Shown in pieces: positions 46,046-55,463 of a stretch of DNA of 64,000 nucleotides (position 1 is the stretch's first letter; the number at the start of each line of letters is the position of its first letter). The notes beneath the pieces are model-generated. The model was not told the DNA's origin. It did not search any database and saw only the letters and a program-made list of their open reading frames with translations. The stretch covers positions 196,603 through 260,602 of the forward strand of contig NZ_QMHN01000002.1 in NCBI RefSeq assembly GCF_003313385.1. The letters are read 5' to 3'. Made by a program: the position numbers and the translations under genes. Source of the stretch: Pedobacter chitinilyticus (GTDB lineage Bacteria > Bacteroidota > Bacteroidia > Sphingobacteriales > Sphingobacteriaceae).

Positions 46046-46081
46046 ATCGATGAAGGGAAATGAATAATCGATAAAGGGAAA
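46046..46081 (-). promoter_or_regulatory. Candidate LytTR operator (two 15-bp direct repeats)
   Basis: On the reverse strand TTTCCCTTTATCGAT and TTTCCCTTCATCGAT differ at one base and are spaced 21 bp start to start, two helical turns, as LytTR-family regulators require. They lie about 60-95 bases upstream of the collagen-like gene. A LytTR regulator is encoded two genes upstream. Confidence 0.55.
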
Positions 46082-46104
46082 CTAAAGCTATCGTTGGTGA
46101 AGGT

Positions 46105-48210
46105 TTATTGCTTTTCAGCGAAAATTACCGACATCGTTGTCCCCGATTCATTGCTAGTAAACTGCAAGGTTGCACCAACTTTTTGCAATAGTTCCTTCAC
46201 AATTAATAAGCCATACCCTGTTGATTTGCTTTTGATATGCGTATCGTTCATCAGCTCTTTTATCTTCTCCACTGGAATCATTTCTCCCTGATTTACGATG
46301 GCAATAAATGCTTGATTTTGCTCATTAAAACCTGTGCTTAAGCGAATGGCTGTTCCTTCAAAGGAATGGTTGATTGCATTTTGCAATAGATTTCTCAAGA
46401 CGATAGTCAACAGGTTTTCATCGCTTTGCACACGCTTAACCTCCAAATCTCCAATACTAATTGCTATATTTTTTGCATCGGCTTGATTTTGCATTAATTG
46501 TATCGCATCCGTAAATAAGTCATCAATAGCGATTGGAGCGATCACTAATTCAAAGTGTTCCAATTGACTTTTAGACCAAATTAGCAAATCTTCCATGGTA
46601 GCCAATAACTGTCTGGATGATTGAATGAGTTTTTGCTGATGTTCTTGTTTATTTTCTGAAAAAACATCGGGGTTAGCTTGCTGCAACTTTAAAAAAGTAA
46701 AAAGTTGACTTACAGGGCTTCGTAAATCATGTGATATTATGCTGAAAAGCTTAGCTTTAGTTTGGTTAGCATTACTTAATTGCTCGTTCAAGATATCCAG
46801 TTGATTATTTTTTTGAGCTAGCAGTAAATTTGCCTTCTGTTTAACTCTATAACTATATAAAATGCCACCCAATGCCAGCAATAATAAGATGGCGCCACCA
46901 ATCAATAACCATCTAGTTGTTTTTTCTTGCCGTAACTGTAAATCCTTGATGTCATTCTCTTTATTGAGCGAAACTATTTTCTGCTGCTTAAATTCATTTT
47001 GAAATTTGGCCTCCATTTCTGCCAAATTCAACGATATTTTACTTTGATTTAAGCTATCCGACAAAGCGATATATTGATTAAAATGCGTGTGCGCCGATTG
47101 CTGATTTCCTGACAAGATCTCTACGGCAGTAAGTGATTTTAATAAATCTACGTATTGCTGTTTATTATATGTTTTTGACGCATTTTCCGCCAACTTATAA
47201 TACTTAATGGCTAAAGGATAATTCTTTATTTCTTTGTAATAATCGCCGTAAACCACATTTACTGATGAAGTAAGAATTTCCTTATTATCTTTTTTCGCTT
47301 GTACATCAGCTTTATCTATGTATTTCTTCGCCTGTGCAAAGTTGCCAGTTTTCATTTCTAAAGCGGCTATCTCAAGACTAGAGGATACGAGTTCTGACCA
47401 AGTGCCATCAATCTTATGCAACAGTTCATAATATTTTAAGGCTTCCTTTTTGTCATTTAATTGTGAGTAACTGCGTATAAATTTCCCTAAAGCGGTAACA
47501 TCAAAAATATTAGAAAGGCCTAAGTATTGCTTTGTTTCATTTAAATACTCGATAGCCTTTTTGGGCTGCTTCATTTGAATGTATATCTCCGCTACCATCG
47601 ATAGCATCACAGCATAGTCTAACTTTAGTTTCACAATTTTGGTCGTATCTGCAATTGGCTTTTGCAGCTCTACGGCTTTTAAGAAATTACCTAACGCAAT
47701 ACTGTAGTAAAACTTTTGTTGTTGGTTATAAATACCCAAGTTATAGTACGTATTAGCTTTAGTTTTTAAAGTATCATTACTTTCAACAATCAATTTCAGT
47801 TTCTGCGCCGCGGAATCGGCCTTTGTTTGCAAGCCAAGATAATGGTATAAAACCACCAAATTTCCTAGCGGCTTTAAACTCTTCTCCAGCAACTTTGCTT
47901 GCAGTGCTTCATCATAAGCAATTTCAAAATGTTGCTGTGTTTTTTTGAAGTCTTGTTTATAGTAAAATCCAGTACCAATAGCCATATTAAAAGCAAATTT
48001 AAATTCATGGTCATTTGCTTTCGCCATTTTTAAACCGCTTTCACCTTCATTAATCAATGCTTCTAAAGTTTCAGGCTTACCACTGAAAGTGGCCAAAATC
48101 TGTTCACATTTTTTTTGCTGCTTCTTTAAGCTAGCAGAATGTTGGTCGCCTTGCGCAAACGCCAAAGTAACCAAGCACATTAGCAATAGTGTAGATAGGT
48201 AGTTTTTCAT
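46105..48210 (-). CDS. TPR-containing sensor histidine kinase (HisKA type)
   Basis: 701 residues. Signal peptide, then about 370 residues of TPR-like repeats (TKTKANTYYNLGIYNQQQKF, PKKAIEYLNETKQYLGL, NYPLAIKYYKLAENASK). One membrane helix lies at about 425-448 (WLLIGGAILLLLALGGILYSY), then a coiled coil and a HisKA domain with H494 in SIISHDLRSPVSQL. An ATPase domain follows (LQNAINHSFEGT, STGYGLLIVKELL). It follows its LytTR regulator by 4 bases. A classical HisKA kinase partnering a LytTR regulator is uncommon; LytS-type kinases are the usual partners. It precedes the surface cluster by 118 bases. Confidence 0.92.
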   Translation of the reverse strand: MKNYLSTLLLMCLVTLAFAQGDQHSASLKKQQKKCEQILATFSGKPETLEALINEGESGLKMAKANDHEFKFAFNMAIGTGFYYKQDFKKTQQHFEIAYDEALQAKLLEKSLKPLGNLVVLYHYLGLQTKADSAAQKLKLIVESNDTLKTKANTYYNLGIYNQQQKFYYSIALGNFLKAVELQKPIADTTKIVKLKLDYAVMLSMVAEIYIQMKQPKKAIEYLNETKQYLGLSNIFDVTALGKFIRSYSQLNDKKEALKYYELLHKIDGTWSELVSSSLEIAALEMKTGNFAQAKKYIDKADVQAKKDNKEILTSSVNVVYGDYYKEIKNYPLAIKYYKLAENASKTYNKQQYVDLLKSLTAVEILSGNQQSAHTHFNQYIALSDSLNQSKISLNLAEMEAKFQNEFKQQKIVSLNKENDIKDLQLRQEKTTRWLLIGGAILLLLALGGILYSYRVKQKANLLLAQKNNQLDILNEQLSNANQTKAKLFSIISHDLRSPVSQLFTFLKLQQANPDVFSENKQEHQQKLIQSSRQLLATMEDLLIWSKSQLEHFELVIAPIAIDDLFTDAIQLMQNQADAKNIAISIGDLEVKRVQSDENLLTIVLRNLLQNAINHSFEGTAIRLSTGFNEQNQAFIAIVNQGEMIPVEKIKELMNDTHIKSKSTGYGLLIVKELLQKVGATLQFTSNESGTTMSVIFAEKQ

Positions 48211-48214
48211 AGTC

Positions 48215-48928
48215 TTATTTAAAAACTTGTTTCGTTTCTTTTAAGTAGGTTTTTCCAATTGGTAAAACCACTCCATTCATTAAGGTAAGTGCTTTAGCGG
48301 CGCAAGTTGAAATACGGCTGGTGGGAACAACATAACTCCGATGGATTCTTTTGAATTTCCCTTCAGGTAGCGATTCCAAAAAACTTCCTAAAGTTGTTAA
48401 GGTCAAATGATCTTTTTTATCGGTCACAATTTTGGTGTAGTCACCGTAAGCTTCTAAATAAACAACCTCATTGGCATTGATGCTCACTTGGTTATGACCC
48501 TCTTTGAAAATAATCTTTTCATTTTCAAACAGCACATCGTAAGCTTCCGCTTTGTATCTTAATTGAGCAAAATCGTAAATCCGTTTCACGGTATGCTCAA
48601 ATCTGTCGGTTTCCAATGGTTTTAAAATAAAGTCGAACACATTTAACTGAAAACCTTCCAATGCATATTCTGGATGAGAAGAAATGATTACATTGATCGA
48701 ATTCAAATCACCAATACATCTTACTAAATCCAAGCCGTTTAATTCTGGCATATCAATATCTAGAAAAAGAATATCAGGCATAGTGTTTTTAAATGCCGAC
48801 AATGCCTCTATCGGATTACCAAAACTTCCTACTATTTTGAGCTTCTGCAACAAATTAATTTCCGTTTCTATAGCAAGCCGATCAAGACTGTCATCATCTA
48901 TAATGGCGCATGTTAGTTTCTCTTTCAT
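48215..48928 (-). CDS. LytTR-family response regulator
   Basis: 237 residues. Receiver domain with D11/D12, phosphoacceptor D57 in ILFLDIDMPELNG, and Lys in DFILKPLETD. The LytTR domain (about 140-235) has NANEVVYLEAYGDYTKIV and KFKRIHRSYVVPTSRIST. It pairs with the kinase 4 bases downstream. It probably regulates the following surface-cluster genes through the direct repeats at 46046-46081; this is inference from position. Confidence 0.94.
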   Translation of the reverse strand: MKEKLTCAIIDDDSLDRLAIETEINLLQKLKIVGSFGNPIEALSAFKNTMPDILFLDIDMPELNGLDLVRCIGDLNSINVIISSHPEYALEGFQLNVFDFILKPLETDRFEHTVKRIYDFAQLRYKAEAYDVLFENEKIIFKEGHNQVSINANEVVYLEAYGDYTKIVTDKKDHLTLTTLGSFLESLPEGKFKRIHRSYVVPTSRISTCAAKALTLMNGVVLPIGKTYLKETKQVFK

Positions 48929-48981
48929 AGATATTTAGCTTATCTAGTTAAATATACATAAAAGACAACAAAAAAGTTACC

Positions 48982-48996
48982 TACGAAAATTTCGTA
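48982..48996. promoter_or_regulatory. Palindrome TACGAAAATTTCGTA in a divergent gap
   Basis: Perfect 7-bp arms around one base, between the LytTR regulator gene (reverse) and a CarboxypepD_reg protein (forward). It could be an operator; no regulator is identified. Confidence 0.35.
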
Positions 48997-49037
48997 AAAA
49001 AATAATCAAAAACTAATTTTTTAGTTAACTTAGTGAA

Positions 49038-50264
49038 ATGAGTTTAAAGCACTATTTTACATTTTTATTTATGCTTTTCCAATTGTCGGTTTTTGCACAA
49101 GACAATTTTAGCATTAGCGGAACCGTGCGAGACGAAAAGGAAACCATTCCTGGCGCAGCTATTTACTTAAGTGGCACCAAAATCTCTACCATTACTAATA
49201 CCGATGGAAAGTTTACGATTTCTAAATTACCTGCTGGGAACTATGATGTGCTTGTACAGGTAGTTGGTTATTTACCTTATTCAAAAAGCGTGATCATTTC
49301 CGACAAATCAGTGAATATGGATGTGCTATTGACTTCCAATCCTGTAATGTTAAACGAAGTGGTGATTAAGCCAGATCCCAATCGATTAGCTTACCTCAGC
49401 TTGTTTAAGGAATTTTTTATTGGAAGAACACCCAATGCGAAAGATTGTAAGATTTTGAATAGTGAAGTGCTGAACATCGATTATGACAAACAGAGAAAAG
49501 TGTTAACCGTAAGTAGTAAAGAGTTCCTCATTATAGAAAACAAAGCATTGGGGTATAACATTAAGTACATGCTTCAAAATTTTGAATATGACTACCGAAC
49601 GAGAATAGTTTACTTCGCTGGATTTCCATTTTTTGAGGAGATGAAAGGTTCAAAATCAAAAATTAACCGATGGAATAAAAAACGTAACACCGCCTACTTT
49701 GGCTCGTCACAACATTTCTTTCAGTCTTTATACGAAAGCACATCGGAAACAGAAGGTTTCGTGATACACAAGTTAGCAACTATTGGCAACAAAAACAGGC
49801 ACCCAGATAGCGTTATCAATGCGAATATCAAAAGACTTACCGCTGGCTCAAAAGCCATTAATATGCTCACGTTCAATAGAGATGATTCATTAAATTTTTG
49901 GCTAAAAGAACGTAGCAAGCCCAAAGCCATGGCCGTGTTAAATAAAGCCAAAGTACTTACCGACACTTTAGTGAAAACCTACAACCAAGATATCAAGTAT
50001 ATTAACTTTACAGATGAGCTGTTTGTAATGTACACCAAAGAAAAGGAAACAGAAGAGTATAGCTATTTGGGATTTCAGGTGAGCAGAGCTCCAGATATGG
50101 GAAACTATCAGGTATCACTCATCAACTTAGTAGCCCCCCCAATGTTTTTTTATAAAAATGGAAGCATCGCTAATCCAAGAAGCTCCTTATACAAAGGTTT
50201 TTGGGCCTACGAAAAAATGGCGGATGCCGTGCCTATTGAGTTTAAGCCCATTGAAATAAAATAA
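49038..50264 (+). CDS. Exported CarboxypepD_reg-like protein of unknown function
   Basis: 408 residues. Signal peptide to about residue 20 (FTFLFMLFQLSVFAQ). A CarboxypepD_reg-like beta-sandwich spans about 25-110 (FSISGTVRDEKETIPGAAIY, GKFTISKLPAGNYDVLVQVV). The remaining 300 residues have short Tyr/Phe-rich strands (FEYDYRTRIVYFAGFPFFEE) and no catalytic motif. It lacks a TonB plug and barrel, so it is not a receptor. It diverges from the LytTR/TPR-kinase pair. Confidence 0.75.
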   Translation: MSLKHYFTFLFMLFQLSVFAQDNFSISGTVRDEKETIPGAAIYLSGTKISTITNTDGKFTISKLPAGNYDVLVQVVGYLPYSKSVIISDKSVNMDVLLTSNPVMLNEVVIKPDPNRLAYLSLFKEFFIGRTPNAKDCKILNSEVLNIDYDKQRKVLTVSSKEFLIIENKALGYNIKYMLQNFEYDYRTRIVYFAGFPFFEEMKGSKSKINRWNKKRNTAYFGSSQHFFQSLYESTSETEGFVIHKLATIGNKNRHPDSVINANIKRLTAGSKAINMLTFNRDDSLNFWLKERSKPKAMAVLNKAKVLTDTLVKTYNQDIKYINFTDELFVMYTKEKETEEYSYLGFQVSRAPDMGNYQVSLINLVAPPMFFYKNGSIANPRSSLYKGFWAYEKMADAVPIEFKPIEIK

Positions 50265-50283
50265 TCAACAAATTACCATGACC

Positions 50284-50318
50284 GCTTAAAATTGCTAATA
50301 TTTTTAGTAATTTTAAGC
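50284..50318 (+). promoter_or_regulatory. Hairpin just before the radical SAM start codon
   Basis: GCTTAAAATT at 50284-50293 is exactly complementary to 50309-50318, and inner CTAA / TTAG extend the stem. It ends one base before the ATG at 50320, and could control translation initiation. As DNA it could also be an operator. Confidence 0.5.
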
Positions 50319-50319
50319 A

Positions 50320-51393
50320 ATGAAAACAGTGCAAGAAAATACAAATGACTATCTCAGTGGAAGGGGTGCGCAATTAAATACAGACAACAAGTATCTAAAG
50401 AATAGCATTACCAAAGAGCATGTTGAAGGAATTGATCATTGGGAAATCACCAACGAAAAAACTTCCTTCATTATTGGGAATTCCAAAAGCATTGTCAATA
50501 AAGTAGAAAGCCCCGATGTGAACATGTTGTATTCGCTCAATCCTTACCAAGGCTGCGAACATGGCTGTATTTATTGCTACGCCAGGAATTCTCATGAGTA
50601 TTGGGGTTTCAGCGCAGGCTTGGATTTTGAACGAAAAATCATCGTCAAACAAGATGCACCCGAGCTTTTCAAGAAATTCTTGGAAAAGAAAAACTGGCAG
50701 GCCTCTCCCATTACCATTTCAGGAAATACCGATTGTTATCAGCCCTGTGAACGAAAGTATAAGTTAACCCGACAATTGCTTCAAATTGCACTGGAATACA
50801 AACAGCCTATTTTTATGATCACTAAAAATGCGCTCATTTTGCGTGATTTGGATATTCTACAGGAGTTGGCCAAACATCGGCTAGCAAGTGTTTTTGTTTC
50901 TATTACTAGTTTAGATGAAAACCTACGACAAAAGTTGGAACCTAGAACTACCACCGCTAAACAACGTTTAAAAGTGATTGAGCAGTTGAGTCTAGCCAAT
51001 TTACCCATGGGTGTAATGGCAGCTCCTATGATTCCAGGCTTAAATAACCATGAGATACCAGCCATTTTAAAAGCCAGTGCCGATGTTGGTGCAGTATCTG
51101 CGGGCTATACGGTAGTAAGGCTAAATGGTTCTATCAGCAAGATATTTGAGGATTGGCTTTCCAAAAATTTCCCTGACAGGTTTGAAAAGGTTTGGCATCA
51201 AATTCAAGATTGCCATGATGGAAATGTAAACGACAGCCGCTTTGGCACCAGAATGCGTGGAGAAGGGAATTTTGCACAGCTCATGAGCAATACCTTTAAG
51301 CTGCATTGTAAAATCAACAAGCTTAACCTCAAAAGAATTGAACTCGATAGCTCACAATTTAAAGTACCAAAGGCACAGATGAGCCTGTTTTAG
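50320..51393 (+). CDS. PA0069-family radical SAM protein (SplB-like)
   Basis: 357 residues. The cluster motif is C79, C83, C86 in CEHGCIYCYAR (CX3CX2C). The family pattern continues with TISGNTDCYQPCERKYKLTR and SITSLDENLRQKLEPRT. The DCYQPCE segment and PMIPGLN are typical of the SplB-like PA0069 group. The reaction is not established for this group. It is transcribed alone, with a hairpin directly before its start codon. Confidence 0.85.
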   Translation: MKTVQENTNDYLSGRGAQLNTDNKYLKNSITKEHVEGIDHWEITNEKTSFIIGNSKSIVNKVESPDVNMLYSLNPYQGCEHGCIYCYARNSHEYWGFSAGLDFERKIIVKQDAPELFKKFLEKKNWQASPITISGNTDCYQPCERKYKLTRQLLQIALEYKQPIFMITKNALILRDLDILQELAKHRLASVFVSITSLDENLRQKLEPRTTTAKQRLKVIEQLSLANLPMGVMAAPMIPGLNNHEIPAILKASADVGAVSAGYTVVRLNGSISKIFEDWLSKNFPDRFEKVWHQIQDCHDGNVNDSRFGTRMRGEGNFAQLMSNTFKLHCKINKLNLKRIELDSSQFKVPKAQMSLF

Positions 51394-51579
51394 AGTGGTG
51401 GATATAAATTTAATTTTTCGAAGACCTTGGAGTCAAATATTTATAAAATTGGTTTATAAAAAAATTGGTTCGACTCTTACGGAGTCGTATACTTTGAATC
51501 ACCTTCTGTTCTACAAACATTGAAATCCTTCGGATTTTTGAAACCAAGCTTATTGTCAAATATTTTACAACAAAAATAA

Positions 51580-51605
51580 AAAAGCCCCGTAATTACGGGG
51601 CTTTT
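51580..51605. terminator. Bidirectional rho-independent terminator
   Basis: AAAAGCCCCGTAA / TTACGGGGCTTTT, an uninterrupted palindrome with T-rich flanks on both strands. It ends the converging radical SAM and clpC transcripts. Confidence 0.88.
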
Positions 51606-51611
51606 CCTATC

Positions 51612-54152
51612 CTACTCTACACTTCCTTCTTCTTTCTTTTTCTTTTTGCTTGGGCCTTTCGGCGCCACTACAATTTCTTCTTTTTCTTTATTGTAGTTTA
51701 CCTCCAAGGTATCGCCTTCGTGAACTTCTCCTTTTAGGATTTCCTCAGCAATTGGATCTTCCAAGTATTTCTGGATCGCACGTTTCAATGGACGGGCTCC
51801 AAAATTACTATCAAAACCTTTCTCCGCTATAAAATCTTTGGCTTCGTCAGTAAGCTTAATTTTGTAGCCTAAAGTTTCTACTCTTCCGAATAAAGCTCTC
51901 AACTCAATATCAATAATTTTGAAGATTTCTTCTTTACCAAGAGAGTTGAACACCACTACATCGTCAATTCTATTCAAGAACTCAGGTGCAAAAGCACGTT
52001 TAAGTGCATTTTCAATCACTCCACGGCTATGTGCATCGTTTTGATTGATCTTCGCTGTAGTAGAGAAACCAACACCAGCACCAAAATCTTTCAATTGGCG
52101 TGCACCAATATTCGAGGTCATGATAATAATGGTATTTCTGAAATCTACTTTACGTCCCAAACTATCAGTCAACTGACCTTCATCTAATACTTGTAATAAG
52201 ATATTGAATACATCTGGATGGGCTTTTTCGATCTCATCCAAAAGGATTACCGCGTAAGGTTTACGACGTACTTTTTCAGTCAACTGACCACCTTCTTCGT
52301 AGCCAACATACCCTGGAGGCGCTCCCACTAAACGAGATACCGCAAATTTCTCCATGTATTCGCTCATGTCTATTTGAATTAGAGAATCCTCCGCATCGAA
52401 CATGAAACGAGCCAACTCTTTAGCTAATTCAGTTTTACCTACACCCGTTGGGCCTAAGAAAATGAACGAGCCAATTGGTTTTTTAGGATCTTTCAAGCCC
52501 GCTCTGGTGCGTTGTATCGCTTTGGTTAATTTCTTAATAGCATCATCCTGACCAATAATCTTATCAGCAATGGTGTCGTACATATTCAACAACTTATTGC
52601 TATCCGTTTGTCCAACACGTTGCAAAGGAATACCAGTCATCATTGAAACTACCTCAGCCACGTTGTCTTCAGAAACTTCATAACGTTTAGTTTTAGTCTC
52701 TGCTTCCCACTCGGCCTTTGCTTTGTCCAATTCCTCTAGCAAATTCTTTTCGGTATCACGTAGTTTGGCAGCCTCTTCATATTTTTGGCTTTTTACTACA
52801 CGGTTTTTCTCTAATTTAATATCCTCTATTTTACTTTCAATAGCAATGATATTATCAGGAACGTGAATATTGGTTAAGTGAACACGTGAACCAGCTTCGT
52901 CTAAAGCATCAATGGCTTTGTCGGGTAAAAATCTGTCAGTAATGTATCTTGAAGTTAAGGAAACACAAGCATTAATTGCCTCATCGGTATAAGTTACACC
53001 GTGGTGTTCTTCATATTTCTCTTTAATACGATTTAAAATTTCTATTGTCTCATCTGGAGAGGCAGGCTCAATCATCACTTTTTGGAAACGACGGTCTAAA
53101 GCGCCATCTTTCTCAATATACTGACGATATTCATCTAACGTAGTTGCACCAATGCATTGTATCTCGCCTCTGGCCAATGCAGGTTTAAACATATTCGAAG
53201 CATCTAAAGAGCCCGAAGCGCCGCCAGCACCAACAATGGTATGGATCTCATCAATGAACAAAATTACATCGGTAGATTTCTCCAATTCGTTCATCACCGC
53301 TTTCATGCGTTCCTCAAACTGACCACGGTATTTTGTACCTGCAACTAGCGAAGCCAAATCCAATGTCACTACTCGTTTGCCAAACAACACTCTCGAAACC
53401 TTCCGTTGTACAATGCGCAAAGCCAAACCTTCGGCAATGGCACTTTTACCAACACCAGGTTCACCAATTAAAATCGGGTTGTTTTTCTTTCTACGCGACA
53501 AAATTTGCGAAACACGCTCAATCTCTTTCTCACGACCAACAATTGGATCTAATCTACCTTCTTCCGCGGCACGGGTCAAATCCCTTCCGAAATTATCTAG
53601 TACTGGCGTTTTTGATTTAATATCCGAAACCTTTTTAGGAGCGGTGAAGCTTTCTTCTTCTTGATAGTCATCATCGCCTCCAGCGGTACCGCCACCTTGT
53701 GCTTCGTCCTTAAATCCGTTTTTATTAACTTCTACTTCCTGTTTAAAGGTTTCGTAGTTAATACCATATTGTAATAAAATTTGTGAAGCGATATTGTCGT
53801 CATCTCTTAAAATAGACAATAACAGATGCTCCGTTCCAATTAAATCACTTTTAAATATCTTAGCCTCTAAATAGGTAATCTTCAAAACCTTTTCAGCTTG
53901 CTTGGTTAAAGGAATATTTCCCAAATTAACCGTAACGCTCGAAGTGCCTCTAACGGCTTCTTCAATAGATCGACGAAGTTTCAAAGTATCCACTCCTAAA
54001 GATTTTAAGATCTTTATGGCCATACCATCTCCTTCGCGAATAAGGCCCAACAACAAGTGCTCTGCGCCTATATAATCGTGTCCTAACCTCAGGGCTTCCT
54101 CCCTGCTGAAAGAAATCACGTCTTTAACCTGTGGTGAAAATTTAGCTTCCAT
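51612..54152 (-). CDS. clpC: ATP-dependent Clp protease ATP-binding subunit ClpC
   Basis: 846 residues. N-terminal double Clp_N repeat (1-150), first AAA+ module with [13 protein letters not shown] (about 230-242), a UVR-type middle domain (about 430-470, [20 protein letters not shown]), and second AAA+ with [13 protein letters not shown] (about 572). ClpP-binding loops are present in the second module; the basic tail ends [11 protein letters not shown]. It unfolds substrates for ClpP in the cytoplasm. The UVR domain distinguishes ClpC from ClpA and ClpB. No clpP, mcsA or mcsB lies nearby, and no CtsR-like operator is seen upstream. Confidence 0.95.
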   Translation of the reverse strand: MEAKFSPQVKDVISFSREEALRLGHDYIGAEHLLLGLIREGDGMAIKILKSLGVDTLKLRRSIEEAVRGTSSVTVNLGNIPLTKQAEKVLKITYLEAKIFKSDLIGTEHLLLSILRDDDNIASQILLQYGINYETFKQEVEVNKNGFKDEAQGGGTAGGDDDYQEEESFTAPKKVSDIKSKTPVLDNFGRDLTRAAEEGRLDPIVGREKEIERVSQILSRRKKNNPILIGEPGVGKSAIAEGLALRIVQRKVSRVLFGKRVVTLDLASLVAGTKYRGQFEERMKAVMNELEKSTDVILFIDEIHTIVGAGGASGSLDASNMFKPALARGEIQCIGATTLDEYRQYIEKDGALDRRFQKVMIEPASPDETIEILNRIKEKYEEHHGVTYTDEAINACVSLTSRYITDRFLPDKAIDALDEAGSRVHLTNIHVPDNIIAIESKIEDIKLEKNRVVKSQKYEEAAKLRDTEKNLLEELDKAKAEWEAETKTKRYEVSEDNVAEVVSMMTGIPLQRVGQTDSNKLLNMYDTIADKIIGQDDAIKKLTKAIQRTRAGLKDPKKPIGSFIFLGPTGVGKTELAKELARFMFDAEDSLIQIDMSEYMEKFAVSRLVGAPPGYVGYEEGGQLTEKVRRKPYAVILLDEIEKAHPDVFNILLQVLDEGQLTDSLGRKVDFRNTIIIMTSNIGARQLKDFGAGVGFSTTAKINQNDAHSRGVIENALKRAFAPEFLNRIDDVVVFNSLGKEEIFKIIDIELRALFGRVETLGYKIKLTDEAKDFIAEKGFDSNFGARPLKRAIQKYLEDPIAEEILKGEVHEGDTLEVNYNKEKEEIVVAPKGPSKKKKKEEGSVE

Positions 54153-54810
54153 AATCTGTATGTTATCGGGGACGACACTAAACTATAAATTTGTTTTATA
54201 AATACGGCGTCTCGATTTTTATATTTTATCAACAATTACGCCATATTGGTGGATTAAGCAACCATCATGCTATATTATACAACAACATTATCAATCAAAT
54301 ATGTTGTGAGCTATTGTTTTGTTACCCTATTTAGATAAGATTTTTACAATAATACATACGAAAAGACACCAATTGTCGGTTTTTTGTAAGCTTTTGAACA
54401 GCATTATTTACTGACAAAAGTTACAAAATCTAGTTGATAAGTAGAATTTTTGTCAGCTTTAGTGATCATTTGTAAAGCAATGTTTAAATCACTATTAAAG
54501 CAAGTCCCGCTATCCTTTCAAGTCCTCGCTCATTAAATTTCGCTGCGGGCTTTTCATACTATCGGGTTTAGATTACTAAAAACCTGAATTCTATCTTCGT
54601 TTTCTAACCGCAAAGGTTAGATAAGTTGTCGCAAAGGGGCGCAAAGACTTGTCTTAAAAAACAACCTAGATAAAACTATTGTCTCTTTGCGTTCTTAGCG
54701 GAACTTCTTCTATTCTTCGCGATTATTTTTTCATCGCTCAGAAATTTAAAAGACCAAACTTCAAATCTTACCGCCAAGATTTTTAAAGCTTTCGCAAAGG
54801 AGCGCAAAGA
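54153..54810. other. Gene-free gap with two dispersed repeats
   Basis: 660 bases without a credible gene. 54503-54570 is a copy of the AGTCCCGC...ATCGGGTTTA family (ends AGTCCCGCTATCC and ACTATCGGGTTTA). 54608-54702 holds an inverted CGCAAAG-type element (AACCGCAAAGG ... GCGCAAAGAC, then GTCTCTTTGCG ... TTAGCGG). A truncated second copy lies at 54770-54812 (ACCGCCAAGA ... GGAGCGCAAAGATT). The first 300 bases hold the clpC upstream region, with no confident promoter. Confidence 0.45.
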
Positions 54811-55434
54811 TTAATCTTCAAAAGCTGCATCAACATTAAGTACAAATCCAGTCAAAACAGATGAGCCAATCGTTTCACCTAATGTAAATATTTTAGATGG
54901 CTCATATTTACCATCATTATTTAAAGTGTATTTCAAAATGGTTTGATCACTAAAGCTAACGATCCAGTACTCTGTTACTCCAAATTCTTCGTACACCTTA
55001 TATTTATACAAAAGTTCTTTCTTATTGTTTCCAGGAGATAAAATTTCCACTACTAAATCTGGTGCGCCTAAACAGCCTCTATCATCTAACTTTCTTTTAT
55101 CGCAAATGACACAAAGGTCAGGCTGAAGAACGGTATAGATATCTTTATCCGCTTTGCTACTCTTCGGAAAACGCACATCAAATGGAGCGGCATAAACATC
55201 ACAAGGCTTTCCTTTTAAAAAACCAGCAAACGCATGAAGCATATTTGCTGAAATTTTCTGGTGCAATCTGGAAGGCGCAGGGCTCATCTTATAGATTTTC
55301 CCTTTAATCAATTCCAATCGGTCTTCAAAAAGCCAGTTTAAATAATGCGCATAGCTATAGGTTAACGATTCATCTAATTCGTTAAGCGAATAAATCTTCT
55401 CGTCAGGTTGTGGATATGTTTTTATAGGTGTCAT
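54811..55434 (-). CDS. Uma2-family (DUF820) putative endonuclease
   Basis: 207 residues from the ATG at 55432-55434; an upstream TTG would add five. The Uma2 signature includes LIKGKIYKMSPAPSRLHQ, VLQPDLCVICD, the PD-(D/E)XK-like CLGAPDLVVEILSPGNNKK, and VTEYWIVS. Such proteins share a restriction-endonuclease fold, but most are uncharacterised and are often in many copies per genome. No toxin, transposase or restriction partner is nearby. Confidence 0.85.
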   Translation of the reverse strand: MTPIKTYPQPDEKIYSLNELDESLTYSYAHYLNWLFEDRLELIKGKIYKMSPAPSRLHQKISANMLHAFAGFLKGKPCDVYAAPFDVRFPKSSKADKDIYTVLQPDLCVICDKRKLDDRGCLGAPDLVVEILSPGNNKKELLYKYKVYEEFGVTEYWIVSFSDQTILKYTLNNDGKYEPSKIFTLGETIGSSVLTGFVLNVDAAFED

Positions 55435-55463
55435 AACCAAATATAACAAATTGAACGCAGGAG

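Noticed and set aside
54811..55434. Restriction-modification or toxin system at the Uma2 gene
   Set aside because: No methyltransferase, antitoxin or transposase lies beside it; Uma2 genes are commonly solitary.
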